Source of the DNA: Amaranthus tricolor
Taxonomy: Eukaryota > Streptophyta > Magnoliopsida > Caryophyllales > Amaranthaceae
Direction of reading: 5' to 3'
DNA: 64,000 bases
Assembly: GCF_026212465.1 (NCBI RefSeq)
Contig: NC_080063.1
Coordinates: 1,924,501-1,988,500, forward strand
The first letter of the stretch is position 1. Each line of letters begins with the position of its first letter. Below the pieces are notes generated by a model. The model was not told the DNA's origin. It saw nothing but the letters and a program-made list of their open reading frames with translations, and ran no database searches. Made by a program: the position numbers and the translations under genes. Shown here in pieces: positions 40,513-54,651 of this stretch.

Positions 40513-43500
40513 CAATGATCAATGAAGAATGAACGATGAAAAATGAACAAGGATCAATGATCAATGAAGAATGAACGATGAAGAATGAACAAGGATCAAT
40601 GATAAATGACGAAGGAACGATAAAGAATCAACAAAGATCAATAATCAATGAAGAATGAACGATGAAGAATGAACAAGGATCAATTATCAATGACGAATGA
40701 ACGATGAAGAATGAACTGGGATCAATGATCAATGCAGAATGAACGATGAAGAATGAACAAGGATCAATGATCAATGAAGAATGAACGATGAAGAATGAAC
40801 AAGGATCAATGATCAATGACGAATGAACGATGAAGAATGAACAAGGATTAATGGTAATTGATAAATGAACGATGAAGAATGAACAAGGATCAATGATCAA
40901 TGAAGAATAAACGATGAAGAATGAACAAGTATCAATGGTCAATGACGAATGAACGATGAAGAATGAACAAGGATCAATGATCAATAAAGAATGAACGATG
41001 AAGAATGAACAAGGATCAATGGTCAATGACGAATGAACGATGAAGAATGAACAAGGATCAATGATCAATGAAGAATGAACGATGAAGAATGAACAAGGAT
41101 CAATGCTCAATGACGAATGAACGGTGAAGAATGAACAAGGATCAATGATCAATGAAGAATGAACGATGAAGAATGAACAAGGATCAATGATCAAAGAAGA
41201 ATGAACGATGAAGAATGAACAAGGATTAATGATCAATGACGAATGAACGAAGAAGAATGAACAAGGATCAATGATCAATGAAGAATTAACGATGAAGAAT
41301 GAAAAAGGATCAATGATCAATGAAGAATAAACGATGAAGAATGAACAAGTATCAATGGTTAATGACGAATGAACGATGAAAAAAGAACAAGGATCAATGA
41401 TCAATGAAGAATGAACGATGAAGAATGAACAAGGATCAATGATCAATGAAGAATAAACAAGAATTATTGGTCAATGACGAATGAACGATGAAGAATGAAA
41501 AAGGATCAATGCTCAATGACGAATGAACGATGAAGAATGAACAAGGATCAATGATCATTGAAGAATGAACGATGAAGAATGAACAAGGATCAATGATCAA
41601 TGAAGAATGAACGATGAAGAATCAACAAGGATCAATGATCAATGACGAATGAACGATGAAGAATGAACAAGGATCAATGATCAATGAAGAATTAACGATG
41701 AAGAATGAACAAGGATCAATGATCAATGAAGAATAAACGATGAAGAATGAACAAGGATCAATGGTTAATGACGAATGAACGATGAAGAATGAACAAGGAT
41801 CAATGATCAATGAAGAATAAACAAGAATTATTGGTTAATGACGAGTGAACGATGAAGAATGAACAAGGATCAATGATCAATGAATAATGAACGATGAAGA
41901 ATGAACAAGGATCAATGATCAATGACGAATGAATGATGAAGAATGAACAAGGATCAATGATCAATGAAGAATGAACGATGAAGAATGAACAAGGATCAAT
42001 GATCAATGAAGAATGAACAAGAATTAATGGTCAGTAACGAAGGAACGATGAAGAATGAACAAGGATCAATGATCAATGAAGAATGAACGATGAAGAATGA
42101 ACAAGGATCAATAATCAATGAAGAATGAACGATGAAGAATAAACAAGGATCAATGATCAATGACGAATGAACGATGAAGAAAGAACAAGGATAATTGATC
42201 AATGAAGAATGAACGATTAAGAATGAACAAGGATCAATGATCAATGACTAATGAACGATGAAGAATGAACAAGGATCAATGATCAATGAACAATGAACGA
42301 TGAAGAATGAACAAGGATCAATGATCAATGAAGAATGAACGATGAAGAATGAACAAGGATTAATGGTCAATGACGAATGAACGATGAAGAATGAACAAGG
42401 ATCAATGATCAATGAAGAATAAACGATGAAGAATGAACAAGGATCATTGATCAATGAAGAATGAACGATGAAGAATGAACAAGGATCAATGATCAATGAC
42501 GAATGAACTATGAAGAATGAACAAGGATCAATGATCAATGAAGAATGAACGATGAAGAATGAACAAGGATCAATGATCAATGACGAATGAACGATGAAGA
42601 ATGAACGAGGATTGATGGTCAATGACAAATGAACGATGAAGAATGAACAAGGGTCAATGATCAATGAAGAATGAACGATGAAGAATGAACTAGGATCAAT
42701 GATCAATGAAGAATGAACGATGAAGAATGAACAAGGATCAATGATCGATGAATAATAAACGATGAAGAATGAACAAAGCTCAATGATCAATGACGAATGA
42801 ACCATGAAGAATGAACAAGGATCAATGATCAATGAAGAATGAACGGTGAAGAATGAACAAGGATCAATGATCAATGAAGAATAAACGATTAAGAATGAAC
42901 AAGGATCAAAGGTCAATGACGAATGAACGATGAAGAATGAACAAGGATCAATGATCAATGAAGAACGAACGATGAAGAATGAACAAGGATCAATGGTCAA
43001 TGATGAATGAACGATGAAGAATGAACAAGGATCAATGATCAATGAAGAATGAACGATGAAGAATGAACAAGGATCAATGATCAATGAAGAATTAACGATG
43101 AAAAATGAAAAAGGATCAATGATCAATGAAGAATAAACGATGAAGAATGAACAAGGATCAATGGTTAATGACGAATGAACAATGAAAAATGAAGAAGGAT
43201 CAATGATCAATGAAGAATGAACGATGAAGAATGAACAAGGATCAATGATCAATGACGAATGAACTATGAAGAATGTACAAGGATCAATGATCAATGAAGA
43301 ATGAACGATGAAGAATGAACAAGGATCAATGATAAATGACGAAGGAACGATAAAGAATCAACAAAGATCAATGATCAATGAAGAATGAACGATGAAGAAT
43401 GAACAAGGATCAATGATCAATAACGAATGAACGATGAAGAATGAACAAGGATCAATGATCAATGCAGAATGAACGATGAAGAATGAACAAGGATCAATGA

Positions 43501-45591
43501 TCAATGAAGAATGAACGATGAAGAATGAACAAGGATCAATGATCAATGACGAATGAACGATGAAGAATGAACAAGGATTAATGGTAATTGATAAATGAAC
43601 GATGAATAATGAACAAGGATCAATGATCAATGAAGAATAAACGATGAAGAATAAACAAGTATCAATGGTCAATAACGAATGAACGATGAAGAATGAACAA
43701 GGATCAATGATCAATAAAGAATGAACGATGAAGAATGAACAAGGATCAATGGTCAATGACGAATGAACGATGAAGAATGAACAAGGATCAATGATCAATG
43801 AAGAATGAACGATGAAGAATGAACAAGGATCAATGCTCAATGACGAATGAACGGTGAAGAATGAACAAGGATGAATGATCAATGAAGAATGAACGATGAA
43901 GAATGAACAAGGATCAATGATCAAAGAAGAATAAACGATGAAGAATGAACAAGGATTAATGATCAATGACGAATGAACGAAGAAGAATGAACAAGGATCA
44001 ATGATCAATGAAGAATTAACGATGAAGAATGAAAAAGGATCAATGATCAATGAAGAATAAACGATGAAGAATGAACAAGTATCAATGGTTAATGACGAAT
44101 AAACGATGAAAAATGAACAAGGATCAATGATCAATGAAGAATGAACGATGAAGAATGAACAAGGATCAATGATCAATGACGAATGAACGATGAAGAATGA
44201 ACAAGGATCAATGATCAATGAAGAATTAACGATGAAGAATGAACAAGGATCAATGATCAATGAAGAATAAACGATGAAGAATGAACAAGGATCAATGGTT
44301 AATGACGAATGAACGATGAAGAATGAACAAGGATCAATGATCAATGAAGAATAAACAAGAATTATTGGTTAATGACGAGTGAACGATGAAGAATGAACAA
44401 GGATCAATGATCAATGAATAATGAACGATGAAGAATGAACAAGGATCAATGATCAATGAAGAATGAACGATGAAGAATGAACAAGGATCAATTATCAATG
44501 AAGAATGAACGATGAAGAATGAACAAGGATCAACGATCAATGACGAATGAATGATGAAGAATGAACAAGGATCAATGATCAATGAAGAATGAACGATGAA
44601 GAATGAACAAGGATCAATGATTAATGAAGAATTAACGATGAAAAATGAAAAAGGATCAATGATCAATGAAGAATAAACGATGAAGAATGAACAAGGATCA
44701 ATGGTTAATGACGAATGAACAATGAAAAATGAAGAAGGATCAATGATCAATGAAGAATGAACGATGAAGAATGAACAAGGATCAATGATCAATGACGAAT
44801 GAACTATGAAGAATGAACAAGGATCCATGATCAATGAAGAATGAACGATGAATAATGAACAAGGATCAATGATCAATGACGAATGAACGATGAAGAATGA
44901 ACAAGGATCAATGATCAATGAAGAATGAACAAGGATCATTGATCCATGAAAAATGAACGATGAAGAATGAACAAGGATCAATGATCAATGACGAATAAAC
45001 GATAAAGAATGAACAAGGATCAATGATCAATGAAGAATAAACGATGAAGAATGAACAAGGATCAATGATCAATTAAGAATGAACGATAAAGAATGAACAA
45101 GGATTAATGGTCAATGACGAATAAACGATGAAGAATGAACAAGGATCAATGATCAATAAAGAATGAACGATGAAGAATGAACAAGCATCAACGATCAATG
45201 AAGAATGAACAATAAAGAATGAACAAGGATCAATGATAAATGACGAAGGAACGATAAAGAATGAACAAAGATCAATGATCAATGAAGAATGAACGATGAA
45301 GAATGAACAAGGATCAATGATCAATGACGAATGAACGATGAAGAATGAACAAGGATCAATGATCAATGAAGAATGAACGATGAAGAATGAACAAGGATCA
45401 ATGATCAATGAAGAATGAACGATGAAGAATGAACAAGGATCAATGATCAATGACGAATGAACGATGAAGAATGAACAAGGATTAATGGTCAATGACAAAT
45501 GAACGATGAAGAATGAACAAGGATCAATGATCAATGAAGAATAAACGATGAAGAATGAACAAGGATGAATGATCAATGAAGAATGAACGAT

Positions 45592-45605
45592 GAAGAATGA
45601 AGAAT
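45592..45605 (+). repeat. Duplicated heptamer: first break of the 14-bp register (+7)
   Basis: The f heptamer GAAGAAT occurs twice in a row (45592-45598 and 45599-45605), giving a 49-bp unit. All anchors checked to the left have unit starts at 1 modulo 14; those to the right are shifted by 7. It is direct evidence that the 7-bp heptamer can itself be a duplication unit. Confidence 0.9.
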
Positions 45606-47537
45606 GAACAAGGATCAATGATCGATGAATAATGAACGATGAAGAATGAACAAAGCTCAATGATCAATGACGAATGAACGATGAAGAATGAACAAGGATC
45701 AATGATCAATGAAGAATGAACGATGAAGAATGAACAAGGATCAATGATCAATGAAGATTAAACGATGAAGAATGAACAAGGGTCAATGGTCAATGACGAA
45801 TGAATGATGAAGAATGAACAAGGATCAATGATCAATGAAGAATGAACGATGAAAAAGGAACAAGGATAAATGGTCAATGACGAATGAACGATGAAGAATG
45901 AACAAGGATCAATGATCAATGAAGAATGAACGATGAAGAATGAACAAGGATCAATGCTCAATGACGAATGAATGGTGAACAATGAACAAGGATCAATGAT
46001 CAATGAAGAATGAACGATAAAGAATGAACAAGGATCAATGATCAATGAAGAATGAACGATGAAGAATGAACAAGGATCAATGATCAATGACGAATGAACG
46101 AAGAAGAATGAACAAGGATCAATGATCAATGAAGAATTAACGATGAAGAATGAAAAAGGATCAATGATCAATGAAGAATAAACGATGAAGAATGAACAAG
46201 TATCAATGGTTAATGACGAATGAACGATGAAAAATGAACAAGGATCAATGATCAATGAAGAATGAACGATGAAGAATGAACAAGGATCAATGATCAATGA
46301 AGAATAAACAAGAATTATTGGTCAATGACGAATGAACGATGAAGAATGAACAAGGATTAATGCTCAATGACGAATGAACGGTGAAGAATGAACAAGGATC
46401 AATGATCAATGAAGAATGAACGATGAAGAATGAACACGGATCAATGATTAATGAAGAATGAACGATGAAGAATGAACAAGGATCAATGATCAATGACGAA
46501 TGAACGATGAAGAATGAACAAGGATCAATGATCAATGAAGAATTAACGTTGAAGAATGAACAAGGATCAATGATCAATGAAGAATAAACGATGAAGAATG
46601 AACAAGGATCAATGGTTAATGACGAATGAACGATGAAAAATGAACAAGGATCAATGATCAATGAAGAATGAACGATGAAGAATGAAGAAGGATCAATGAT
46701 CAATGAAGAATAAACAAGAATTATTGGTTAATGACGAATGAACGATGAAGAATGAACAAGGATCAATGATCAATGAATAATGAACGATGAAGAATGAACA
46801 AGGATCAATGATCAATGAAGAATGAACGATGAAGAATGAACAAGGATCAATTATCAATGAAGAATGAACGATGAAGAATGAACAAGGATCAATGATAAGT
46901 GACGAAGGAACGATGAAGAATGAACAAGGATCAATGATCAATGAAGAATGAACGATGAAGAATGAACAAGGATCAATGATCAATGAAGAATAAACGATGA
47001 AGAATGAACAAGGATCAATGGTCAATGACAAATGAACGATGAAGAATGAACAAGGATCAATGAGCAATAAAGAATGAACGATGAAAAATGAACAAGGGTC
47101 AATGGTCAATGACGAATGAACGATGAAGAATGAACAAGGATCAATGATCAATGAAGAATGAACGATGAAGAATGAACAAGGATCAATGCTCAATGACGAA
47201 TGAACGGTGAAGAATGAACAAGGATCAATGATCAATGAAGAATGAACGATGAAGAATGAACAAGGATCAATGATCAATGAAGAATGAACGATGAAGAATG
47301 AACAAGGATCAATGATCAATGACGAATGAACGAAGAAGAATGAACAAGGATCAATGATCAATGAAGAATTAACGATGAAGAATGAAAAAGGATCAATGAT
47401 CAATGAAGAATAAACGATGAAGAATGAACAAGTATCAATTGTTAATGACGAATGAACGATGAAAAATGAACAAGGATCAATGATCAATGAAGAATGAACG
47501 ATGAAGAATGAACAAGGATCAATGATCAATGAAGAAT

Positions 47538-49021
47538 AAACAAGAATTATTGGTCAATGACGAATGAACGATGAAGAATGAACAAAGATTAATGCTCAAT
47601 GACGAATGAACGGTGAAGAATGAACAATGAAGAATGAACGATGAAGAATGAACAAGGATAAATGATCAATGAAGAATGAACGTTGAAGAATGAACAAGGA
47701 TCAATGATCAATGACGAATAAACAATAAAGAATGAACAAGGATCAATGATCAATGAAGAATAAACGATGAAGAATGAACAAGGATCAATGATCAATGAAG
47801 AATGAACGATAAAGAATGAACAAGGATTAATGGTCAATGACGAATAAACGATGAAGAATGAACAAGGATCAATGATCAATGAAGAATGAACGATGAAGAA
47901 TGAACAAGGATCAATGATCAATGAAGAATGAACGATGAAGAATGAACAAGGATCAATGATAAATGACGAAGGAACGATAAAGAATGAACAAAGATCAATG
48001 ATCAATGAAGAATGAACGATGAAGAACGAACAAGGATCAATGATCAATGACGAATGAACGATGAAGAATGAACAAGGATCAATGATCAATAAAGAAAGAA
48101 CGATGAAGAATCAACAAGGATCAATGATCAATGAAGAATGAACGATGAAGAATGAAAGAGGATCAATGATCAATGACGAATGAACGATGAAGAATGAACA
48201 AGGATTAATGGTCAATGACAAATGAACGATGAAGAATGAACAAGGATCAATGATCAATGAAGAATAAACGATGAAGAATGAATAAGGATCAATGATCAAT
48301 GAAGAATGAACGATGAAGAATGAACAAGGATCAATGATCGATGAATAATGAACGATGAAGAATGAACAAAGCTCAATGATCAATGACGAATGAACGATGA
48401 AGAATGAACAAGGATCAATGATCAATGAAGAATGAACGATGAAGAATGAACAAGGATCAATGATCAATGAAAAATAAACGATGAAGAATGAACAAGGATC
48501 AATGGTCAATGACGAATGAACGATGAAGAATGAACAAGGATCAATGATCAATGAAGAATGAACGATGAAGAATGAACAAGGATCAATGGTCAATGACGAA
48601 TGAACGATGAAGAATGAACAAGGATCAATGATCAATGAAGAATGAGCGATGAAGAATGAACAAGGATCAATGCTCAATGACGAATGAATGGTGAAGAATG
48701 AACAAGGATCAATGATCAATGAAGAATGAACGATAAAGAATGAACAAGGATCAATGATCAATGAAGAATGAACGATGAAGAATGAACAAGGATCAATGAT
48801 CAATGACGAATGAACGAAGAAGAATGAACAAGGATCAATGATCAATGAAGAATTAACGATGAAGAATGAAAAAGGATCAATGATCAATGAAGAATAAACG
48901 ATGAAGAATGAACAAGTATCAACTGTTAATGATGAATGAACGATGAAAAATGAACAAGGATCAATGATCAATGAAGAATGAACGATGAAGAATGAACAAG
49001 GATCAATGATCAATGAAGAAT
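47538..49021 (+). repeat. 1,484-bp tandem duplication, copy 1
   Basis: The block starts at an M1 junction and is followed directly by a second copy starting at the M1 junction at 49022. Matching landmarks include the extra GAACAAT/GAAGAAT pair (47622 and 49106), GGATAAAT near 47.66 and 49.14 kb, GAAGAACGAAC near 48.02 and 49.51 kb, GAAGAAAGAAC near 48.09 and 49.58 kb, and GAGCGAT near 48.64 and 50.13 kb. The period is 106 x 14 bp. Copy 1 has private changes such as GAAAGAGGATC near 48.16 kb and AACTGTTAAT near 48.92 kb. Confidence 0.85.
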
Positions 49022-50506
49022 AAACAAGAATTATTGGTCAATGACGAATGAACGATGAAGAATGAACAAGGATTAATGCTCAATGACGAATGAACGGTGA
49101 AGAATGAACAATGAAGAATGAACGATGAAGAATGAACAAGGATAAATGATCAATGAAGAATGAACGATGAAGAATGAACAAGGATCAATGATCAATGACG
49201 AATAAACGATAAAGAATGAACAAGGATCAATGATCAATGAAGAATAAACGATGAAGAATGAACAAGGATCAATGATCAATGAAGAATGAACGATAAAGAA
49301 TGAACAAGGATTAATGGTCAATGACGAATAAACGATGAAGAATGAACAAGGATCAATGATCAATGAAGAATGAACGATGAAGAATGAACAAGGATCAATG
49401 ATCAATGAAGAATGAACGATGAAGAATGAACATAGGATCAATGATAAATGACGAAGGAACGATAAAGAATGAACAAAGATCAATGATCAATGAAGAATGA
49501 ACGATGAAGAACGAACAAGGATCAATGATCAATGACGAATGAACGATGAAGAATGAACAAGGATCAATGATCAATAAAGAAAGAACGATGAAGAATGAAC
49601 AAGGATCAATGATCAATGAAGAATGAACGATGAAGAATGAACAAGGATCAATGATCAATGACGAATGAACGATGAAGAATGAACAAGGATTAATGGTCAA
49701 TGACAAATGAACGATGAAGAATGAACAAGGATCAATGATCAATGAAGAATAAACGATGAAGAATGAACAAGGATCAATGATCAATGAAGAATGAACGATG
49801 AAGAATGAACAAGGATCAATGATCGATGACTAATGAACGATGAAGAATGAACAAAGCTCAATGATCAATGACGAATGAACGATGAAGAATGAACAAGGAT
49901 CAATGATCAATGAAGAATGAACGATGAAGAATGAACAAGGATCAATGATCAATGAAAAATAAACGATGAAGAATGAACAAGGATCAATGGTCAATGACGA
50001 ATGAACGATGAAGAATGAACAAGGATCAATGATCAATGAAGAATGAACGATGAAGAATGAACAAGGATCAATGGTCAATGACGAATGAACGATGAAGAAT
50101 GAACAAGGATCAATGATCAATGAAGAATGAGCGATGAAGAATGAACAAGGATCAATGCTCAATGACGAATGAATGGTGAAGAATGAACAAGGATCAATGA
50201 TCAATGAAGAATGAACGATAAAGAATGAACAAGGATCAATGATCAATGAAGAATGAACGATGAAGAATGAACAAGGATCAATGATCAATGACGAATTAAC
50301 GAAGATGAATGAACAAGGATCAATGATCAATGAAGAATTAACGATGAAGAATGAAAAAGGATCAATGATCAATGAAGAATAAACGATGAAGAATGAACAA
50401 GTATCAATGGTTAATGACGAATGAACGATGAAAAATGAACAAGGATCAATGATCAATGAAGAATGAACGATGAAGAATGAACAAGGATCAATGATCAATG
50501 AAGAAT
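49022..50506 (+). repeat. 1,484-bp tandem duplication, copy 2 (with 1-bp insertion)
   Basis: This is the second copy, 1,485 bp long because of a single inserted T at 49433 that turns GAACAAGG into GAACATAGG. Otherwise the unit order follows copy 1 up to the next M1 junction at 50507. The insertion is absent from copy 1, so it arose after the duplication or is a sequencing error. Confidence 0.83.
49433..49433 (+). repeat. Single-base insertion (+1) in the array
   Basis: An extra T inside heptamer a shifts the register by one base; M1 at 50507 confirms the accumulated shift of 8. It is one of only three single-base length changes I can see in 64 kb, and no other copy shares it. Confidence 0.85.
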
Positions 50507-50660
50507 AAACAAGAATTATTGGTCAATGACGAATGAACGATGAAGAATGAACAAGGATTAATGCTCAATGACGAATGAACGGTGAAGAATGAACAAGGCT
50601 CAATGATCAATGAAGAATGAACAAGGATCAATGATCAATGAAGAATGAACGATGAAGAAT

Positions 50661-50695
50661 GAACAAGGATCAATGATCAATGATCAATGACGAAT
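50661..50695 (+). repeat. Triple GATCAAT heptamer (+7)
   Basis: GAACAAG is followed by three GATCAAT heptamers (50668-50688) instead of two, then GACGAAT, giving a 49-bp unit. The same event is present at 52725-52759, and both are followed by GAACGAT/CAAGAAT, so the pair is a duplication of one original event. Slippage or exchange between identical b and c heptamers explains it. Confidence 0.9.
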
Positions 50696-50949
50696 GAACG
50701 ATCAAGAATGAACAAGGATCAATGATCAACGAAGAATGAACGATGAAAAATGAACAAGGAGCAATGATCAATGAAGAATGAACGATGAAGAATGAACAAG
50801 GATCAATGATCAATGAAGAATGAACGATGAAGAATGAACAAGGATCAATTATCAATGAAGAATGAACGATGAAGAATGAACAAGGATCAATGATAAATGA
50901 CGAAGGAACGATGAAGAATGAACAAGGATCAATGATCAATGAAGAATGA

Positions 50950-52265
50950 ACGATGAAGAATGAACAAGGATCAATGCTCAATGACGAATGAACGATGAAG
51001 AATGAACAAGGATCAATGATCAATGAAGAATGAACGATGAAGAATGAACAAGGATCAATGATCAATGTAGAATGAACGATGAAGAATGAACAAGGATCAA
51101 TGATCAATGACGAATGAACGAAGAAGAATGAACAAGAATCAATGATCAATGAAGAATTAACGATGAAGAATGAAAAAGGATCAATGATCAATGAAGAATA
51201 AACGATGAAGAATGAACAAGTATCTATGGTTAATGACGAATGAACGATGATAAATGAACAAGGATCAATGATCAATGAAGAATGAACGATGAAGAATGAA
51301 CAAGGATCAATGATCAATGAAGAATAAACAAGAATTATTGGTCAATGACGAATGAACGATGAAGAATGAACAAGGATTAATGCTGAATGACGAATGAACG
51401 GTGAAGAATGAACAATGAAGAATGAAAGATGAAGAATGAACAAGGATCATTGATCAATGAAGAATGAACGATGAAGAATGAACAAGGATCAATGATCAAT
51501 GACGAATGAACGATGAAGAATGAACAAGGATCAATGATCAATGAAGAATTAACGATGAAGAATGAACAAGGATCAATGATCAATAAAGAATAAACGATGA
51601 AGAATGAACAAGGATCAATGGTTAATGACGAATGAACGATGAAGAATTAACAAGGATCAATGATCAATGAAGAATAAACAAGAATTATTGGTTAATGACG
51701 AATGAACGAGAAGAATGAACAAGGATCAATGATCAATGAATAATGAACGATGAATAATGAACAAGGATCAATGATCAATGAATAATGAATGATGAAGAAT
51801 GAACAAGGATCATTTATCAATGAAGAATGAACGATGAAGAATGAACAAGGATCAATGATCAATAAAGAAAGAACGATGAAGAATGAACAAGGATCAATGA
51901 TCAATGAAGAATGAACGATGAAGAGTGAACAAGGATCAATGATCAATGACGAATGAACGATGAAGAATGAACAAGGATTAATGGTCAATGACAAATGAAC
52001 GATGAAGAATGAACAAGGATCAATGATCAATGAAGAAAAAACGATGAAGAATGAACAAGGATCAATGATCAATGAAGAATGAACGATGAAGAATGATCAA
52101 GGCTCAATGATCGATGAATAATGAACGATGAAGAATGAACAAAGCTCAATGATCAATGACGAATGAACGATGAAGAATGAACAAGGATTAATGATAAATG
52201 AAGAATGAACGATGAAGAATGAACAATGAAGAATAAACGATGAAGAATGAACAAGGATCAATGGT
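50950..52265 (+). repeat. 2,386-bp-offset duplication, copy 1
   Basis: M1 junctions 51326 and 51676 correspond to 53712 and 54062. The extra GAACAAT pair at 51410 matches 53796, and a one-base deletion at 51709/51710 matches 54095/54096. The copies share TATCTAT near 51.22 and 53.61 kb and GATCATTTATC near 51.81 and 54.20 kb. The offset equals 2,387 (341 x 7) minus the one-base deletion. The edges (copy 2 about 53336-54651) are estimated from where variants stop agreeing. Confidence 0.75.
51704..51716 (+). repeat. Single-base deletion (-1), shared with 54.09 kb
   Basis: The e/f pair after an M1 unit reads GAACGA then GAAGAAT, lacking the final T of heptamer e. The homologous position 54090-54102 has GAAAGA then GAAGAAT. 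Sharing of the deletion dates it before the local duplication. Confidence 0.88.
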
Positions 52266-53335
52266 CAATGTAGAATGAACGATGAAGAATGAACAAGGAT
52301 CAATGATCAATGAAGAATGAACGATGAAGAATGAACAAGGATCAATGATCAATGACGAATTAACGAAGAAGAATGAACAAGGATCAATGATCAATGAAGA
52401 ATTAACGATGAAGAATGAAAAAGGATCAATGATCAATGAAGAATAAACGATGAAGAATGAACAAGTATCAATGGTTAATGACGAATGAACGATGAAAAAT
52501 GAACAAGGATCAATGATCAATGAAGAATGAACGATGAAGAATGAACAAGGATCAATGATCAATGAAGAATAAACAAGAATTATTGGTCAATTACGAATGA
52601 ACGATGAAGAATGAACAAGGATTAATGCTCAATGACGAATGAACGGTGAAGAATGAACAAGGCTCAATGATCAATGAAGAATGAACAAGGATCAATGATC
52701 AATGAAGAATGAACGATGAAGAATGAACAAGGATCAATGATCAATGATCAATGACGAATGAACGATCAAGAATGAACAAGGATCAATGATCAACGAAGAA
52801 TGAACGATGAAAAATGAACAAGGAGCAATGATCAATGAAGAATGAACGATGAAGAATGAACAAGGATCAATGATCAATGAAGAATAAACAAGAATTATTG
52901 GTTAATGACGAATGAACGACGAAGAATGAACAAGGATCAATGATCAATGAATAATGAACGATGAAGAATGAACAAGGATCAATGATCAATGAAGAATGAA
53001 CGATGAAGAATGAACAAGGATCAATTATCAATGAAGAATGAACGATGAAGAATGAACAAGGATCAATGATAAATGACGAAGGAACGATGAAGAATGAACA
53101 AGGATCAAGGATCAATGAAGAATGAACGATGAAGATTGAACAAGGATCAATGATCAATGAAGTATAAACGATGATGAATGAACAAGGATCAATGGTCAAT
53201 GACGAATGAACGATGAAGAATAAACAAGGATCAATGATCAATAAAGAATGAACGATGAAGAATGAACAAGGGTCAATGGTCAATGACGAATGAACGATGA
53301 AGAATGAACAAGGATCAATGATCAATGAAGAATGA

Positions 53336-54651
53336 ACGATGAAGAATGAACAAGGATCAATGCTCAATGACGAATGAACGGTGAAGAATGAACAAGGATC
53401 AATGATCAATGAAGAATGAACGATGAAGAATGAACAAGGATCAATGATCATTGTAGAATGAACGATGAAGAATGAACAAGGATCAATGATCAATGACGAA
53501 TGAACGAAGAAGAATGAACAAGAATCAATGATCAATGAAGAATTAACGATGAAGAATGAAAAAGGATCAATGATCAATGAAGAATAAACGATGAAGAATG
53601 AACAAGTATCTATGGTTAATGACGAATGAACGATGATAAATGAACAAGGATCAATGATCAATGAAGAATGAACGATGAAGAATGAACAAGGATCAATGAT
53701 CAATGAAGAATAAACAAGAATTATTGGTCAATGACGAATGAACGATGAAGAATGAACAAGGATTAATGCTGAATGACGAATGAACGGTGAAGAATGAACA
53801 ATGAAGAATGAAAGATGAAGAATGAACAAGGATCATTGATCAATGAAGAATGAACGATGAAGAATGAACAAGGATCAATGATCAATGACGAATGAACGAT
53901 GAAGAATGAACAAGGATCAATGATCAATGAAGAATTAACGATGAAGAATGAACAAGGATCAATGATCAATGAAGAATAAACGATGAAGAATGAACAAGGA
54001 TCAATGGTTAATGACGAATGAACGATGAAGAATTAACAAGGATCAATGATCAATGAAGAATAAACAAGAATTATTGGTTAATGACGAATGAAAGAGAAGA
54101 ATGAACAAGGATCAATGATCAATGAATAATGAACGATGAATAATGAACAAGGATCAATGATCAATGAATAATGAACGATGAAGAATGAACAAGGATCATT
54201 TATCAATGAAGAATGAACGATGAAGAATGAACAAGGATCAATGATCAATAAAGAAAGAACGATGAAGAATGAACAAGGATCAATGATCAATGAAGAATGA
54301 ACGATGAAGAATGAACAAGGATCAATGATCAATGACGAATGAACGATGAAGAATGAACAAGGATTAATGGTCAATGACAAATGAACGATGAAGAATGAAC
54401 AAGGATCAATGATCAATGAAGAATAAACGATGAAGAATGAACAAGGATCAATGATCAATGAAGAATGAACGATGAAGAATGATCAAGGCTCAATGATCGA
54501 TGAATAATGAACGATGAAGAATGAACAAAGCTCAATGATCAATGACGAATGAACGATGAAGAATGAACAAGGATCAATGATCAATGAAGAATGAACGATG
54601 AACAATGAACAATGAAGAATAAACGATGAAGAATGAACAAGGATCAATGGT
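53336..54651 (+). repeat. 2,386-bp-offset duplication, copy 2
   Basis: This is the second copy of the 50.95-52.27 kb block. It carries the shared one-base deletion at 54095/54096. The e heptamer at that site reads GAAAGA here and GAACGA in copy 1. Other differences include CATTGTAG near 53.45 kb against CAATGTAG near 51.06 kb. Confidence 0.75.

Larger units (their letters stand above)
26727..42776 (+). repeat. Array domain C: M1-rich, 364-bp modules
   Basis: Only satellite units are present. M1 junctions return at 26727 and 27217 and become frequent: 28995, 29779 (variant AAACAAC/AATTATT), 30185, 30549, 30913, 31277, 31641, 32005, 32369, 32901, 33979, 34343, 35043, 35407, 37073, 37437, 37829, 39075, 39439, 39831, 41455 and 41819. 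Many successive ones are exactly 364 bp apart. M3 occurs once, at 28049. From about 28.77 kb to the end of the domain I saw no GAACAAA/GCTCAAT unit, although it is common in the other domains. A related 28-bp junction (GAACAAG/AATTAAT/GGTCAGT) appears at 37633, 39635 and 42015. Confidence 0.78.
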
